Shown here in pieces: positions 38,840-50,000 of a stretch of 64,000 nucleotides of DNA. The DNA is from an uncultured Aquimarina sp. GTDB lineage: Bacteria > Bacteroidota > Bacteroidia > Flavobacteriales > Flavobacteriaceae. A program made the translations under genes and the position numbers. Under the pieces are notes generated by a model. It saw nothing but the letters and a program-made list of their open reading frames with translations, was not told where the DNA came from and searched no databases. Position 1 is the first letter of the stretch, and each line of letters starts with the position of its first letter. The DNA lies in contig CANMWA010000008.1 of the NCBI GenBank assembly GCA_947501475.1, forward strand, positions 62,001-126,000, in the 5' to 3' direction.

Positions 38840-39541
38840 CTAAAGAAAATCAAGATGGTCAATATCTTCTTTAGGCTTAGCACTTATTAAAAATTTTAGA
38901 TAAAAAAACATGGTTACAATATCTGCTGAATATACAACCGCCTCAAAAACTGAGTTATTGTGATAAAGCTCTTGTATGGGAAGCATTGCATTTACTAAAA
39001 TACTACTAATTGCAGCAATTAATAAATAATAAGCATAAGCATACAGGTTTCTTATATAAATTATAAAACAACATCCTAAATAATAAAACAATGAAATAAT
39101 AATTAGTATAAGATAACCAATAGAATCTTCAAAATTTGGCATTAATAAATTGAGAACAGAAAAAGTAAGATAGATAATCAATACTGCACCTATCAATATA
39201 GATGGTGTAAAAATCTCTTTATATCTAATATTCTTAAAAGAGATAAATGATATTAAAAGATAAGAACTTAACAAATAATATAACGGCAGTAGCATACCAA
39301 TATATTTAAAAAATCGATCAAAATCTGTCAAGACAAATACGTCAATTATCATAACGATTACAATAATCAGTGGATACAGAGCATTTACCTTTTTCCAGTT
39401 TTCGAAATAAATCCAAATAAGTGCTAAGGATGAAATGGGTTTTATAAAAACTAATTCTTGATTACCAAAAAATAGCCCGCAAAAAAATACAGTAACGATC
39501 GTTAAATAACAGAAGATATGTGCTGGTGAGGTGAAATTCAA
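38840..39541 (-). CDS. multi-pass membrane protein of unknown function
   Basis: 233 residues with about seven or eight hydrophobic helices and few charged residues. The pattern FIKPISSLALIWIYFENWKK faintly recalls the YhhN (lysoplasmalogenase-like) family, which also has a KP-containing early helix, but I cannot confirm it. A short acidic tail (KPKEDIDHLDFL) ends the protein. It stands alone between the ruvB promoter region and the terminator of the oxidase operon, so it is probably transcribed separately. Confidence 0.75.
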   Translation of the reverse strand: MNFTSPAHIFCYLTIVTVFFCGLFFGNQELVFIKPISSLALIWIYFENWKKVNALYPLIIVIVMIIDVFVLTDFDRFFKYIGMLLPLYYLLSSYLLISFISFKNIRYKEIFTPSILIGAVLIIYLTFSVLNLLMPNFEDSIGYLILIIISLFYYLGCCFIIYIRNLYAYAYYLLIAAISSILVNAMLPIQELYHNNSVFEAVVYSADIVTMFFYLKFLISAKPKEDIDHLDFL

Positions 39542-39630
39542 TTTATACTATTATAAACATGTCTAAAAATAAAGCTTAAATTTAATATCATAACAATTTA
39601 CTAATCAAAACATTTTTACCTTTCAAAAAA

Positions 39631-39658
39631 AAGCCTTCTCATATAAATGAAAAGGCTT
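39631..39658 (-). terminator. intrinsic terminator of the ACIII-cox operon
   Basis: AAGCCTTCTCAT pairs with ATGAAAAGGCTT (one mismatch) around ATAA, with a run of T following on the minus strand. It lies 27 bp after the coxA stop codon and marks the end of a nearly 12-kb run of genes. Confidence 0.9.
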
Positions 39659-39684
39659 TTTATATATTTTATAAACATCAATTT

Positions 39685-41499
39685 TTAGTGATGCATTTCT
39701 TCTTCATTTTCTTGTAATGGTGTGATCTGAGAAACGAAATCTTGTCCTGCGATTACATATTCACCATTTTCATTAGTTTTACTATAGTCATAAGGCCATC
39801 TATATACATGTGGGATAGCTCCTGGCCAATTACCATGCATATGTTCTACTGGCGTAGTCCATTCTAAAGTATTTGATTTCCATGGATTTTGAACTGCTTT
39901 TTTACCATAGAAAATAGAACTAATGAAGTTATATAAGAACACCAATTGTGCTGCTCCTGTAATCAATGCAAATACTGTAATCAATACATTCGTATCTGTT
40001 AAATCATCGAAATATGGAAAATTAGAGTTTGTATAGTAACGACGTGGTAATCCAGCCATACCGATAAAGTGCATCGGAAAGAATACTCCATATGCTCCTA
40101 TGGCTGTTACCCAGAAATGAATATAACCCAAGTTCTTATTCATCATTTTACCATACATCTTAGGAAACCAATGGTATACCCCGGCAAATAAGCCATACAA
40201 TGCAGAGATACCCATCACCAAGTGGAAATGCGCTACTACAAAGTATGTATCATGAACGTTAATATCTAGTGTACTATCTCCAAGAATGATCCCTGTAAGA
40301 CCACCAGTAATAAATGTAGACACCAATCCTATAGAAAATAACATAGCAGGATTAAGCTGCAGGTTACCTTTCCATAAGGTGGTGATATAGTTAAATGCTT
40401 TTACTGCTGAGGGTATTGCAATTAATAAGGTCGTAAATGTAAATACAGATCCTAAAAATGGATTCATTCCTGAAATAAACATATGGTGACCCCATACTAT
40501 CGTAGATAAGAATGCAATTGCTAATATCGAAGCAACCATCGCTCTATATCCAAATATAGGTTTACGTGAATTTGTAGCTATAATTTCTGAGGTAATCCCC
40601 AAAGCAGGCAGTAATACGATATATACCTCTGGGTGTCCTAAGAACCAGAATAAATGCTCAAACAATACTGGTGAACCACCTTGATTATGCAATACTTCTC
40701 CTTGGATATAAATATCGCTTAGGTAAAACGAAGTACCAAAACTTCTATCCATGATTAGTAACAATGCTGCCGATAATAATACCGGAAACGATACAATACC
40801 TATAATTGCCGTTACAAAAAATGCCCATATCGTTAATGGCATTCTAGTCATAGACATTCCTTTAGTACGTAAGTTAATGACCGTCACTACATAGTTTAAT
40901 GAACCCAGTAGTGATGATGCAATAAATATTGCCATAGAAACCAACCATAACGTCATCCCTGTGCCTGATCCACCAATTGCTTGTGGTAATGCACTTAACG
41001 GAGGATAGACTGTCCATCCTGCAGATGCAGGACCTGCTTCAGCAAATAGTGATAATACCATGATCACACTACTTAAGAAAAATAACCAATATGATACCAT
41101 GTTTAAGAATCCAGAAGCCATGTCACGTGCTCCTATCTGTAATGGAATAAGTAAATTACTAAACGTACCACTTAAACCTGCAGTAAGTACAAAGAATACC
41201 ATGATAGTACCATGAATGGTTACTAAGGCTAAATAGATACTAGGATCCATTACTCCGTCTTCTCCAAACTTACCAAGTAATACTTCATAAATAGTGAATT
41301 TATGGTCTGGCCATGCTAATTGCATTCTAAATAGTAAAGACATTGCAATACCAATAATACCCATAATCAAACCAGTAATTAAATACTGCTTAGAGATCAT
41401 TTTATGATCTTGATTAAAAATATATTTGGTGATGAATGTCTCTTTGTGATGTCCGTGATCATCATGAGCATGATCATCTGCGTGTACTATTGCTGACAT
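39685..41499 (-). CDS. coxA: cytochrome c oxidase subunit I
   Basis: 604 residues, about 12 core helices. The heme and copper ligands are present: WFLGHPEVYIVLLPALG (CuB His, cross-linked Tyr and the A-type Glu), WGHHMFISG and HDTYFVVAHFHLVMG. It is the catalytic subunit that reduces oxygen to water and pumps protons. The N-terminus is His/Asp-rich (HADDHAHDDHGHHKE) before the first helix. It is the last gene of the operon, 46 bp after coxB. Confidence 0.97.
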   Translation of the reverse strand: MSAIVHADDHAHDDHGHHKETFITKYIFNQDHKMISKQYLITGLIMGIIGIAMSLLFRMQLAWPDHKFTIYEVLLGKFGEDGVMDPSIYLALVTIHGTIMVFFVLTAGLSGTFSNLLIPLQIGARDMASGFLNMVSYWLFFLSSVIMVLSLFAEAGPASAGWTVYPPLSALPQAIGGSGTGMTLWLVSMAIFIASSLLGSLNYVVTVINLRTKGMSMTRMPLTIWAFFVTAIIGIVSFPVLLSAALLLIMDRSFGTSFYLSDIYIQGEVLHNQGGSPVLFEHLFWFLGHPEVYIVLLPALGITSEIIATNSRKPIFGYRAMVASILAIAFLSTIVWGHHMFISGMNPFLGSVFTFTTLLIAIPSAVKAFNYITTLWKGNLQLNPAMLFSIGLVSTFITGGLTGIILGDSTLDINVHDTYFVVAHFHLVMGISALYGLFAGVYHWFPKMYGKMMNKNLGYIHFWVTAIGAYGVFFPMHFIGMAGLPRRYYTNSNFPYFDDLTDTNVLITVFALITGAAQLVFLYNFISSIFYGKKAVQNPWKSNTLEWTTPVEHMHGNWPGAIPHVYRWPYDYSKTNENGEYVIAGQDFVSQITPLQENEEEMHH

Positions 41500-41545
41500 A
41501 ATCGCTATTTCTTTTTAATAAAATATATTAATTTTTCTTTTCTTC

Positions 41546-42619
41546 TTAGTTACTTGCCTGAGCAGATAATTGCTCTCCAAAAGTTTGTTGTGTTTTCAAC
41601 CAGGCGTTGTAATCTTCTTCAGACTCTACAATAATCTTCATTTGCATGTTATAATGCGAAACTCCGCAAATTTTATTACATAACAAATAATAATCAAATG
41701 TATATTCTTCTAAAGCCTCATCTCCTGCAGCAACTAATTTCTTGCTTTTCTCTTTTCTTATCTTATTTATTGTTGCTACTTTTTCTACCATAAACTCGCT
41801 ATTCCTCATTTCTTCGGAAGTCATTGTTGGAGTATATGAAAATTCGGTAATCATCCCTGGAACTACATTCATTTGAGCTCTAAAGAAAGGCATATATGCT
41901 GAATGTAAAATATCTTGAGATCTCATCTTAAAAATCACCTTTCTATTTACAGGTAAATGCAATTCGTTAGTTATTTTATCATCTTTTCCGTAGTTATCAG
42001 AAACATCAACACCTAGTGTATTAATACCTTCAATATATCTAACATTAGCTTTTCCTAATACATTATCTTCTCCAGAATATCTGGCTCTCCAATCAAATTG
42101 ATATGCATATAGTTCTATGATTAAAGGATCTCCTTCTTCTTCATCGATATTCATGATGTCTGTCCAGGTAAATAGTCCATAGATAATCAATCCTGCCAAT
42201 ACTATCACCGGTATTATTGTCCAGATAAATTCTAATTTATCATTATCTGCAAAAAATAATGCTTTGTTTCCTTTTTTACCTCTATACTTATATGCAAAGA
42301 AGTGTAACAGTCCTTGTGTAAGGAATTGTACGACAAAGATCAATACCATAGATATCATCATCAATTGATCATAATCTACCCCATGCTCAGAAGCTGATTC
42401 TGGAAGGAAAAAGGTATGATACTGCACAAAACAATATACGGTTAATAAGTACATAAATATTACAAACGCAAGCATTAGCTTACCATGTATATTATTATCC
42501 TTATCATTGGCTACTTGAGAATCCTCATTTTTTAATTGTGACAATTTTAAAATCTTCGACATTTGCCACAATGTGATCCCGAAAAGTGCTATTACTACTA
42601 TGGTTAAGAATACAGTCAT
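41546..42619 (-). CDS. coxB: cytochrome c oxidase subunit II
   Basis: 357 residues. There are about four N-terminal hydrophobic segments (3-20, 47-65, 84-105, 130-152), two more than in the classic subunit II, before the periplasmic cupredoxin domain. The CuA ligands are visible: DILHSAYMPF, and CNKICGVSHYNMQMK with both cysteines, His and Met. It accepts electrons from cytochrome c or directly from alternative complex III. It lies between ActF and coxA. No heme c domain is fused. Confidence 0.96.
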   Translation of the reverse strand: MTVFLTIVVIALFGITLWQMSKILKLSQLKNEDSQVANDKDNNIHGKLMLAFVIFMYLLTVYCFVQYHTFFLPESASEHGVDYDQLMMISMVLIFVVQFLTQGLLHFFAYKYRGKKGNKALFFADNDKLEFIWTIIPVIVLAGLIIYGLFTWTDIMNIDEEEGDPLIIELYAYQFDWRARYSGEDNVLGKANVRYIEGINTLGVDVSDNYGKDDKITNELHLPVNRKVIFKMRSQDILHSAYMPFFRAQMNVVPGMITEFSYTPTMTSEEMRNSEFMVEKVATINKIRKEKSKKLVAAGDEALEEYTFDYYLLCNKICGVSHYNMQMKIIVESEEDYNAWLKTQQTFGEQLSAQASN

Positions 42620-42651
42620 TTTTATCTATCTTCTTTTTTACAATTCAATTT

Positions 42652-43974
42652 TTAATAATGGAAGTGTTTACTTTCCTCTAAATATGGATTTCCTTTTGCC
42701 AATAATGGAGCTTTAGTAAGTGCCCTAAATACTACAAATATGAATAACCCTAAGAACAATAATACTGCACTTATTTCACTAATCCCTATAAACCAAGATT
42801 CTCCAACTGTTGCAGGCATTATCATATTAAATACATCGATATAATGACCACAAAGAATAACAATTCCTGCCATTACAACAAACCAGTTCACACGTTTAAA
42901 ATCACTATTCATTAATACTAATAATGGGAAAATAAAGTTCAGAACTAACATCCCAAAGAAAGGTAATTTATAATCTTCAATACGTGTAATAAAATACGTT
43001 ACTTCTTCTGGTATATTAGAATACCATATTAACATAAACTGAGAGAACCATAAGTATGTCCAGAAGATACTAATCCCAAACATAAATTTAGCTAAATCAT
43101 GAATATGGCTATTATTTACAAAGTCTAAATATCCTTTAGATTTTAGGTAGATCGTGATTAAAGCAATGGTTGTAATTCCTGATACAAATAAACTTGCGAA
43201 TACATACCAGCCAAATAACGTACTAAACCAGTGCGGATCAAAACTCATAATCCAATCCCAAGACATCATTGATTCTGTGTATATAAAGAACACTAAGAAT
43301 CCTGCAGATATCTTAAAACTCTTTTTATACCATTTATTCCCTGTAGGTTCTTCGTCTTGTTTTCTAGAATATTTTACAGCAAAATGACGATACAATAACC
43401 AACCACCTAAAAAGATAGCTGCTCTTATGATAAATCCAGTACCGTTCAACCAACCTGCTTTTCCTTCCAACAACTTATCTCCAAGCACTTTTTCAGGATC
43501 CGCCCATACAAATAAGTGGTTTACATGAAACCCAGATAACGCCAAGATTACAAAAAGGATCAATCCACCAGGCACAAGATATGCCGTTATAGCTTCCATT
43601 ACTCTAAATAGTACTGGAGACCATCCTGCTTGTGATGCAAATTGTATCGCATAAAAAGCTAATACACCAAGTGCGATCATAAAAAAGAAAAACGCTGCAG
43701 CATATAATGAAGCCCAAGGTTTATTTTGCAATTGATGTAACACGTGCTCGTAATGTGCATCACCACCGTGAGCATCTTCTTTACCGTGTGATTCACCATG
43801 ATCAGCAGTTTGTGCTTCTCCGTGACCACCTCCATGAGCGTCGTGCGCTGCCATCATTTCTTTTACCTCTTCTATAGACCCAGGTCTTTGAGCAAATCCT
43901 ATAATAAGACCTACAAGACCTACAACCATAAGGATGATAGAAAATAATCTTAATCTATTTGATAGCGTATACAT
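42652..43974 (-). CDS. actF: alternative complex III subunit ActF
   Basis: 440 residues with about ten helices, related to NrfD-type integral membrane subunits. It is the second large membrane subunit of the quinol:cytochrome c oxidoreductase. A His/Gly-rich stretch occupies about residues 43-80 (AHDAHGGGHGEAQTADHGES), between the first two helices, and should be exposed to solvent. Order ActA-B-C-D-E-F followed by oxidase genes is the standard arrangement. It is 33 bp upstream of coxB. Confidence 0.93.
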   Translation of the reverse strand: MYTLSNRLRLFSIILMVVGLVGLIIGFAQRPGSIEEVKEMMAAHDAHGGGHGEAQTADHGESHGKEDAHGGDAHYEHVLHQLQNKPWASLYAAAFFFFMIALGVLAFYAIQFASQAGWSPVLFRVMEAITAYLVPGGLILFVILALSGFHVNHLFVWADPEKVLGDKLLEGKAGWLNGTGFIIRAAIFLGGWLLYRHFAVKYSRKQDEEPTGNKWYKKSFKISAGFLVFFIYTESMMSWDWIMSFDPHWFSTLFGWYVFASLFVSGITTIALITIYLKSKGYLDFVNNSHIHDLAKFMFGISIFWTYLWFSQFMLIWYSNIPEEVTYFITRIEDYKLPFFGMLVLNFIFPLLVLMNSDFKRVNWFVVMAGIVILCGHYIDVFNMIMPATVGESWFIGISEISAVLLFLGLFIFVVFRALTKAPLLAKGNPYLEESKHFHY

Positions 43975-44017
43975 ATCTTTATAATATCGTTATTCTTAAC
44001 TTTGTTACTACTGCACA

Positions 44018-44683
44018 CTAGTGTGCATTATTATGTTCTTGTGTTGCTTCGTGATCGTGATCCTGCTCTAGCTCTACTTCAGGTTTTGCTTCTACAACTG
44101 CAACGTCTGTATCTATACGAGGAGTTTTGCCTTCTAGATCTGCTTTTAGTTTTTCTACATACTGAACAATTTGCCAACGCTCATGCTCACTAGTTTGAGA
44201 AGCATATGATCCCATAGAGTTAATCCCGTAGTACATTACATGATAGATACTACCTTCAGTAATTGCTCTACCTATATCATCATAACTTGGTACTCCAAGG
44301 ATTTTTTCTCTTTCTACTAAAGTTCCTTTTCCTTTTCCTTTTCCACCATGACAAATTGCGCAATAAATATCGTACAATGCTTTTCCTTTTTCTTCATTTT
44401 CTTTAGTATAACGAATAGGGTTTTTAAGAGAATCTTTTGCTAATTGATACCCTTCATTAGAGTTTTCAAGTTCATAAGGCATCCACCCTCTTGGTATTGA
44501 ACCCTCTACTGGCTGCATCGCTTCCTGACTTCCAGGAAAAATACTGTAATCGCCATAAGTTTCATAACCTACTGACTCATACATATTAGGCATATACTGA
44601 TAATTAGGGCTTTTGTCATTTTGACAAGAAACAACACTAATCATTACAATTGCCAATGCTAATATTTTTATAGTATTCTTCAT
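44018..44683 (-). CDS. actE: alternative complex III monoheme cytochrome c subunit ActE
   Basis: 221 residues with a lipoprotein signal (VVSC, Cys20) and one heme-binding CAICHGG (about 112). It is the lipid-anchored cytochrome c of the complex and passes electrons towards the oxidase. The C-terminus ends in a His-rich acidic tail (DHDHEATQEHNNAH). It starts 5 bp after ActD and lies 43 bp before ActF. Confidence 0.94.
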   Translation of the reverse strand: MKNTIKILALAIVMISVVSCQNDKSPNYQYMPNMYESVGYETYGDYSIFPGSQEAMQPVEGSIPRGWMPYELENSNEGYQLAKDSLKNPIRYTKENEEKGKALYDIYCAICHGGKGKGKGTLVEREKILGVPSYDDIGRAITEGSIYHVMYYGINSMGSYASQTSEHERWQIVQYVEKLKADLEGKTPRIDTDVAVVEAKPEVELEQDHDHEATQEHNNAH

Positions 44684-44688
44684 TATTA

Positions 44689-45228
44689 CTAATGGTTATC
44701 TTCTTCCTTATCTATTACTTTAATTTCTACTGCTCCGGTGTCTCCTAAAAGGCTTGTCAATGTATCTACATCTTGATTTCCTGGATCAACTTCCATTAAA
44801 AAATGGTCATCAGTAGTTCTTACATCTGGGTTTTCAGCTTTTTTAAACGGCCATAATCTACTTCTCATATAAAAAGTAATCACCATTAAATGCGCTGCAA
44901 AAAACACTGTAAGCTCGAACATAATCGGAACAAAAGCCGGCATATTCTCGATATAGCTAAAACTTGGTTTACCACCAATATTTTGGGGCCAATCTTCGAT
45001 CATGATATAATTCATCATCAAAACTGCTACTGTTAATCCAACACATCCATACATAAAAGATGTAATAGCCAGACGTGTATGTGGGATCCCCATTGCTTTA
45101 TCAAGTCCATGAACTGGAAAAGGGCAAAATACCTCTTCGATATGATAATGTTCTGCTCTGACTTTCTTGACAGCGTCCATCAGAACGTCATCATCTATAT
45201 AAAGTGCATGTATAACTTTTGATGCCAT
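44689..45228 (-). CDS. actD: alternative complex III subunit ActD (DUF3341)
   Basis: About 179 residues from the ATG at 45228, which gives the family start MASKVIHALYIDDDVLMDAV and clears the upstream stop codon by 4 bp; a longer frame begins inside ActC and is unlikely. Two transmembrane helices (about 63-85 and 98-120) and the motif FCPFPVHGLDKAMGI are typical of DUF3341. It is a membrane subunit of the quinol-oxidising complex. Confidence 0.93.
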   Translation of the reverse strand: MASKVIHALYIDDDVLMDAVKKVRAEHYHIEEVFCPFPVHGLDKAMGIPHTRLAITSFMYGCVGLTVAVLMMNYIMIEDWPQNIGGKPSFSYIENMPAFVPIMFELTVFFAAHLMVITFYMRSRLWPFKKAENPDVRTTDDHFLMEVDPGNQDVDTLTSLLGDTGAVEIKVIDKEEDNH

Positions 45229-45232
45229 ACTT

Positions 45233-46981
45233 CTAATTATTTTTAAGTTTTTCGGCTTGACCAGCCCAATCATCGCGTTCTGCTCTTCCTGGGAATGATC
45301 CTGTAATACTATCTAATAAATTGTACTCTGTTTCGGTCATCTTACTCACCTGATCAAAAGTAAATATTCCGATCTCATTAAGTTTCTTTTCCATTACAGG
45401 GCCAATACCATTTACTTTTTTAAGATCATCTGCAGTTTGCGTAGATGAATCAAAAGCTCCTAAATTTCCTAATAGACTATTGATATCTTCTTGACTTGTT
45501 TCTTTAGCTTTAGACTTTTTAGAAGTTTTTGTTTCTTCTACAGGCTTTTCATCTTTAGTTACTTGAGCTTTGCCTTTTGGAAGTTCATCTCTATGATCTA
45601 TCCCAGCTTCTCTTAATTTTTTATATTTCTCTCCTGAAGATTTCAAGATTGTTTTTACTTCAGCTTGTGCAATCACTGGGAATGTACGTGCATACAATAA
45701 GAACAGCACAAAGAAGAATCCAATAGTTCCTATAAATATTCCTATATCTACAAATGTTGGAGAAAACATTGTCCATGAAGATGGTAAGTAATCTCTGTGA
45801 AGCGAGGTCACGATAATAACAAAACGCTCAAACCACATTCCTATATTTACAACAATAGAGATAATGAAAGAGAACATGATACTTCTTCTTAATTTCGGGA
45901 ACCACATAAATTGTGGTGAAAACACATTACATGACATCATTGCCCAATATGCCCACCAGTAAGGTCCGGTTGCTCTATTTAAGAATGCATACTGCTCATA
46001 TTCTACTCCAGAATACCAAGCAACAAACAGTTCTGTAATATATGCTACACCAACAATAGAACCAGTGATCATAATCACAATGTTCATTAACTCTATATGT
46101 TGAACAGTAATATAATTTTCTAAGTTAGATACCTTTCTCATAATAATAAGAAGAGTATTTACCATTGCAAATCCAGAGAAAATTGCCCCAGCGACAAAAT
46201 ATGGTGGAAATATCGTTGTATGCCATCCAGGAATTACCGAAGTAGCAAAGTCAAACGATACAATAGTATGTACAGAAAGTACTAATGGTGTCGCTAAACC
46301 TGCAAGTACCAAAGATACTTCTTCAAAACGTTGCCAATCTTTGGCTCTACCACTCCATCCAAAAGAAAGAAGGGCATATATTTTTTTATTAAAAGGAGTA
46401 ATAGCGCGGTCTCTGATCATTGCAAAATCAGGTAACAAACCAGTCCACCAGAATACTAGTGATACAGATAAGTATGTAGAGATCGCAAATACATCCCAAA
46501 GCAATGGTGAATTAAAGTTTACCCATAAGGATCCAAATTGATTAGGAATTGGCAACACCCAATATGCTAACCATGGGCGCCCCATATGAATAATTGGAAA
46601 TAATCCCGCTTGGATAACCGAGAAGATAGTCATTGCTTCTGCAGATCGGTTAATTGCCATTCTCCACTTTTGGCGAAATAACAATAATACCGCAGAAATT
46701 AGAGTTCCTGCGTGACCAATACCTACCCACCAAACAAAGTTGGTGATATCCCAGGCCCATCCTACTGTTTTATTTAATCCCCAGGTTCCTATACCTGTAG
46801 AAACTGTATATATAATACAACCTATTCCCCAAAGGAAAGCAACAAGTGCGATAGAAAATACAATCCACCAAGATTTGTTTGCTTTACCTTCAACCGGTGC
46901 GGCAACATCCACAGTTACATCATGGTATGTTTTATCGCCGGTTACTAAAGGCTTTCTTATAGGTGCTTCGTAATGAGACAT
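45233..46981 (-). CDS. actC: alternative complex III subunit ActC with C-terminal helix-hairpin-helix domain
   Basis: 582 residues. The first 450 or so form the NrfD/PsrC-like membrane subunit with about ten helices (for example WWVGIGHAGTLISAVLLLF), which binds quinol. A lysine/glutamate-rich linker follows (about 465-515). The last 65 residues (518-582) are a helix-hairpin-helix-like domain with DDLKKVNGIGPVMEKKLNEI and GIFTFDQVSKMT, like the domain seen on some complex I and ribosomal-type proteins. It lies 38 bp after ActB and 4 bp before ActD. Confidence 0.93.
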   Translation of the reverse strand: MSHYEAPIRKPLVTGDKTYHDVTVDVAAPVEGKANKSWWIVFSIALVAFLWGIGCIIYTVSTGIGTWGLNKTVGWAWDITNFVWWVGIGHAGTLISAVLLLFRQKWRMAINRSAEAMTIFSVIQAGLFPIIHMGRPWLAYWVLPIPNQFGSLWVNFNSPLLWDVFAISTYLSVSLVFWWTGLLPDFAMIRDRAITPFNKKIYALLSFGWSGRAKDWQRFEEVSLVLAGLATPLVLSVHTIVSFDFATSVIPGWHTTIFPPYFVAGAIFSGFAMVNTLLIIMRKVSNLENYITVQHIELMNIVIMITGSIVGVAYITELFVAWYSGVEYEQYAFLNRATGPYWWAYWAMMSCNVFSPQFMWFPKLRRSIMFSFIISIVVNIGMWFERFVIIVTSLHRDYLPSSWTMFSPTFVDIGIFIGTIGFFFVLFLLYARTFPVIAQAEVKTILKSSGEKYKKLREAGIDHRDELPKGKAQVTKDEKPVEETKTSKKSKAKETSQEDINSLLGNLGAFDSSTQTADDLKKVNGIGPVMEKKLNEIGIFTFDQVSKMTETEYNLLDSITGSFPGRAERDDWAGQAEKLKNN

Positions 46982-47019
46982 AATCCTTTTTATATTGAAT
47001 TGATTCTTTATTTTGTTAA

Positions 47020-50000
47020 TTAAGCTTCTGTAGTATTTCTAACTTTAGTTTGGTACATTACATTAGGTTTTGTTCCAACATGTTCAAGTAAGTGATACAT
47101 ACGATTATCTTCTTTAAGTTTAGCTACTTTACTATCCTTATCATTAATATCTCCAAATGTCATTGCTCCAGAAGAACATGCGGCAGAACAAGCTGTCTGG
47201 AATTCTCCATCCTTAACTAGTCTACCCTCTCGTTTTGCATCCAAAATTGTCTTTTGAGTCATTTGAATACACATAGAACATTTCTCCATAACTCCTCTAG
47301 AACGCACTACAACATCAGGATTAAGTACCATTCTGCCTAAGTCATTGTTCATGTTATAATCAAACTCGTCATTGTTGTTATACAAGAACCAGTTGAATCT
47401 ACGTACTTTATAAGGACAGTTGTTTGCACAATATCTTGTACCTACACAACGGTTATACGCCATATGGTTTTGTCCTTGTCTACCATGTGATGTTGCTGCC
47501 ACTGGACATACAGTCTCACAAGGAGCATGATTACAGTGCTGACACATCACCGGCTGGAATACTACCTGAGGATTATCTGATGGGTTTTCCATCTCTCCAA
47601 ACTCAGACAAAGAGCTTCCTAGGCCTGCGATATTATCTTTCTTTTCATTATCTCCTTCAAAACTATCTTGTGAAGAATAGTATCTATCGATACGCAACCA
47701 GTGCATATCACGTGATCTACGTATCTCAGACTTACCAACAACAGGAACGTTGTTTTCAGCATGACAAGCAATCACACAAGCACCACAACCAGTACATGCA
47801 TTTAAATCTATTGATAGATTAAAGTGATGCCCTACAGAACGATCAAATTCATCCCAAAGATCAACTTCTGGAGAAGTAACCTCATACTCAATATGATTTT
47901 TACTTACTTCAGGAATAACATTCCATTCATGATGATCTTTTGTGTTAAATATCTCAAGAGTCGTTTCTTTTACAATATCGCCACGACCCATTAATGTATT
48001 ATGCAATTGTACACAAGCAAATTCATGTACACCTTCTATAGCAGCAACAGAAACACTCTGTGCAGCATTAAAGTTTTGATATAATGTATAGGCATTTACA
48101 CCTACTTGCATTTCTTCTTTAAGGCCTTTGGTCTTACCAAAACCTAAAGCTAATCCAACAGATCCTTTTGCTTGCCCTGGTTGAATAATAACAGGCGCTA
48201 CAACTTCTGCACTACCAACAGTTATTTTAGCATAACTACCATTTAAAGCTCCATTAGCCACATTCTCATTCGTCAAACCTAATTGTTCTGCATCAGCCTT
48301 AGACACTGTCAAATAGTTATCCCAGGAAGCTCTAGTAATTGGATCAGGCATCTCTTGCAACCAAGGATTATTAGCCTGTTGCCCATCACCCAATGATACT
48401 TTGGTATACAAAGTAAGTTCTAAGTTACTTGACTTTGCATTAGAAAGTCTTCTTGCCGCTGCACCTAGGTTTGGTCCTGCAACAGGAGTCGGAACAGCTT
48501 CAACATCTCCTTCTGGAGTCTCTATAGCCTCTACCAATTCTTGTTTAGGAAGCGTTGGCTTTACCAACACTCCATCATGCAATGTTTGATTCCAAGAGCC
48601 ACCTCCAAGAATTCCAGTCCATGCACTTTTTATATAATCATGATAGGTAACAGTATTACCTGTCCATTTTAATAATGTTTCTTGAAATTGACGTGTATCA
48701 AATAAAGGCTGAATTGTTGGCTGCATCAAACTATAGCTACCTTTCTTAAACTCAACATCCCCCCAAGACTCAAGATAATGAGGAGTTGTAGCTACATAAC
48801 CACAAAGTTCTGCCGTTTCATCATTATGCATACTAAAAGCAACAGAAACACCAACTTTTTTAAGTCCCTCTTTAAATTCACTTGCATTTGGAAGAGAATA
48901 TGCAGGGTTAACACCCGCAATCAAAAGACCACCTACACGACCAGTATTCATATCTTTTACAAGTTGAGCAACAGCTTTTGCATCACCTTGACGTGTCTTA
49001 CGTGGAGTATCCTTATTAAAAGCTTTACTCTGTATAACCTTATTAATAGCCAACACTATTAATTGCGCATCTACATCCTGAATTCCAGAAACTATAACTG
49101 CATTACTTCCTGCTTTCTGAATCTGCTTAGCCGCTTTTACTACTTCTGCGTCTAGATCAGCCCCTAGAGAGCTCTTAGATCCAGATCCAGTTACATATGC
49201 ATATAATGCAGCTAGCACTTGTTTTTGTTGTGATGGCGTTACAGGAACTCTTCTATCAGCATTAGCACCTGTTAGAGACATATTTGCCTCAAACTGAATA
49301 TGCCTAGACATCTTTCCATTTTTAGGAACACGCCCTTTGGCATAACCACTATCATAACCTCCACCTTGCCAATCCCCTATAAAGTCGGCAGCAACACTTA
49401 CTATAGTATTCACTTTAGAAAAATCATAATCAGCAAGTGCACGCTCTCCGTACATTATTTGATATGCATCCAAAGCTTCGCTTTGTGAAATCGCATCATA
49501 TACCACATGTTTAACATTTTGGTATTTTGATTTGAATTCTGAAATTAATTTTGAAGTTGATGGACTAGCATACGTTTGAGTAAGCAATACTAATTGCTTA
49601 CCACCTAGCGATGCTAATTTGGCTCCTACTTCTTTATCTAAGTCTGCCCAACTAATATCTTCACCTGCCTTTTTTGGACCTTGAAGACGAGTATTATCAT
49701 ATAAAGACAATACTGAAGCATTTACTCTAGCATTAGCCCCACCATTTGTAGTAGCCAGGTTATTATTCTCTACTTTGATTGGTCGACCCTCTCTAGTCTT
49801 AATTAAAATACTAGCAAAATCAAATCCATCAGCAATTGTAGTAGCATAATAATTTGCTACACCAGGAACAATTCTGTCTGGCTGAACCACATAAGGTATT
49901 GATTTTTTAACTGGGCCCTCACAAGCTGCCAATGATGCAGCTGCAGTACTAAAACCTACGTATTTTAGAAAATCACGACGCGATGTCGAAGAATTCTCCA

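Noticed and set aside
44689..45273. Longer ActD frame starting inside ActC
   Set aside because: The extra 15 residues are not family-like, whereas the ATG at 45228 gives the normal N-terminus.
47424..47822. 132-codon frame opposite actB
   Set aside because: Antisense to the iron-sulfur cluster region of ActB.
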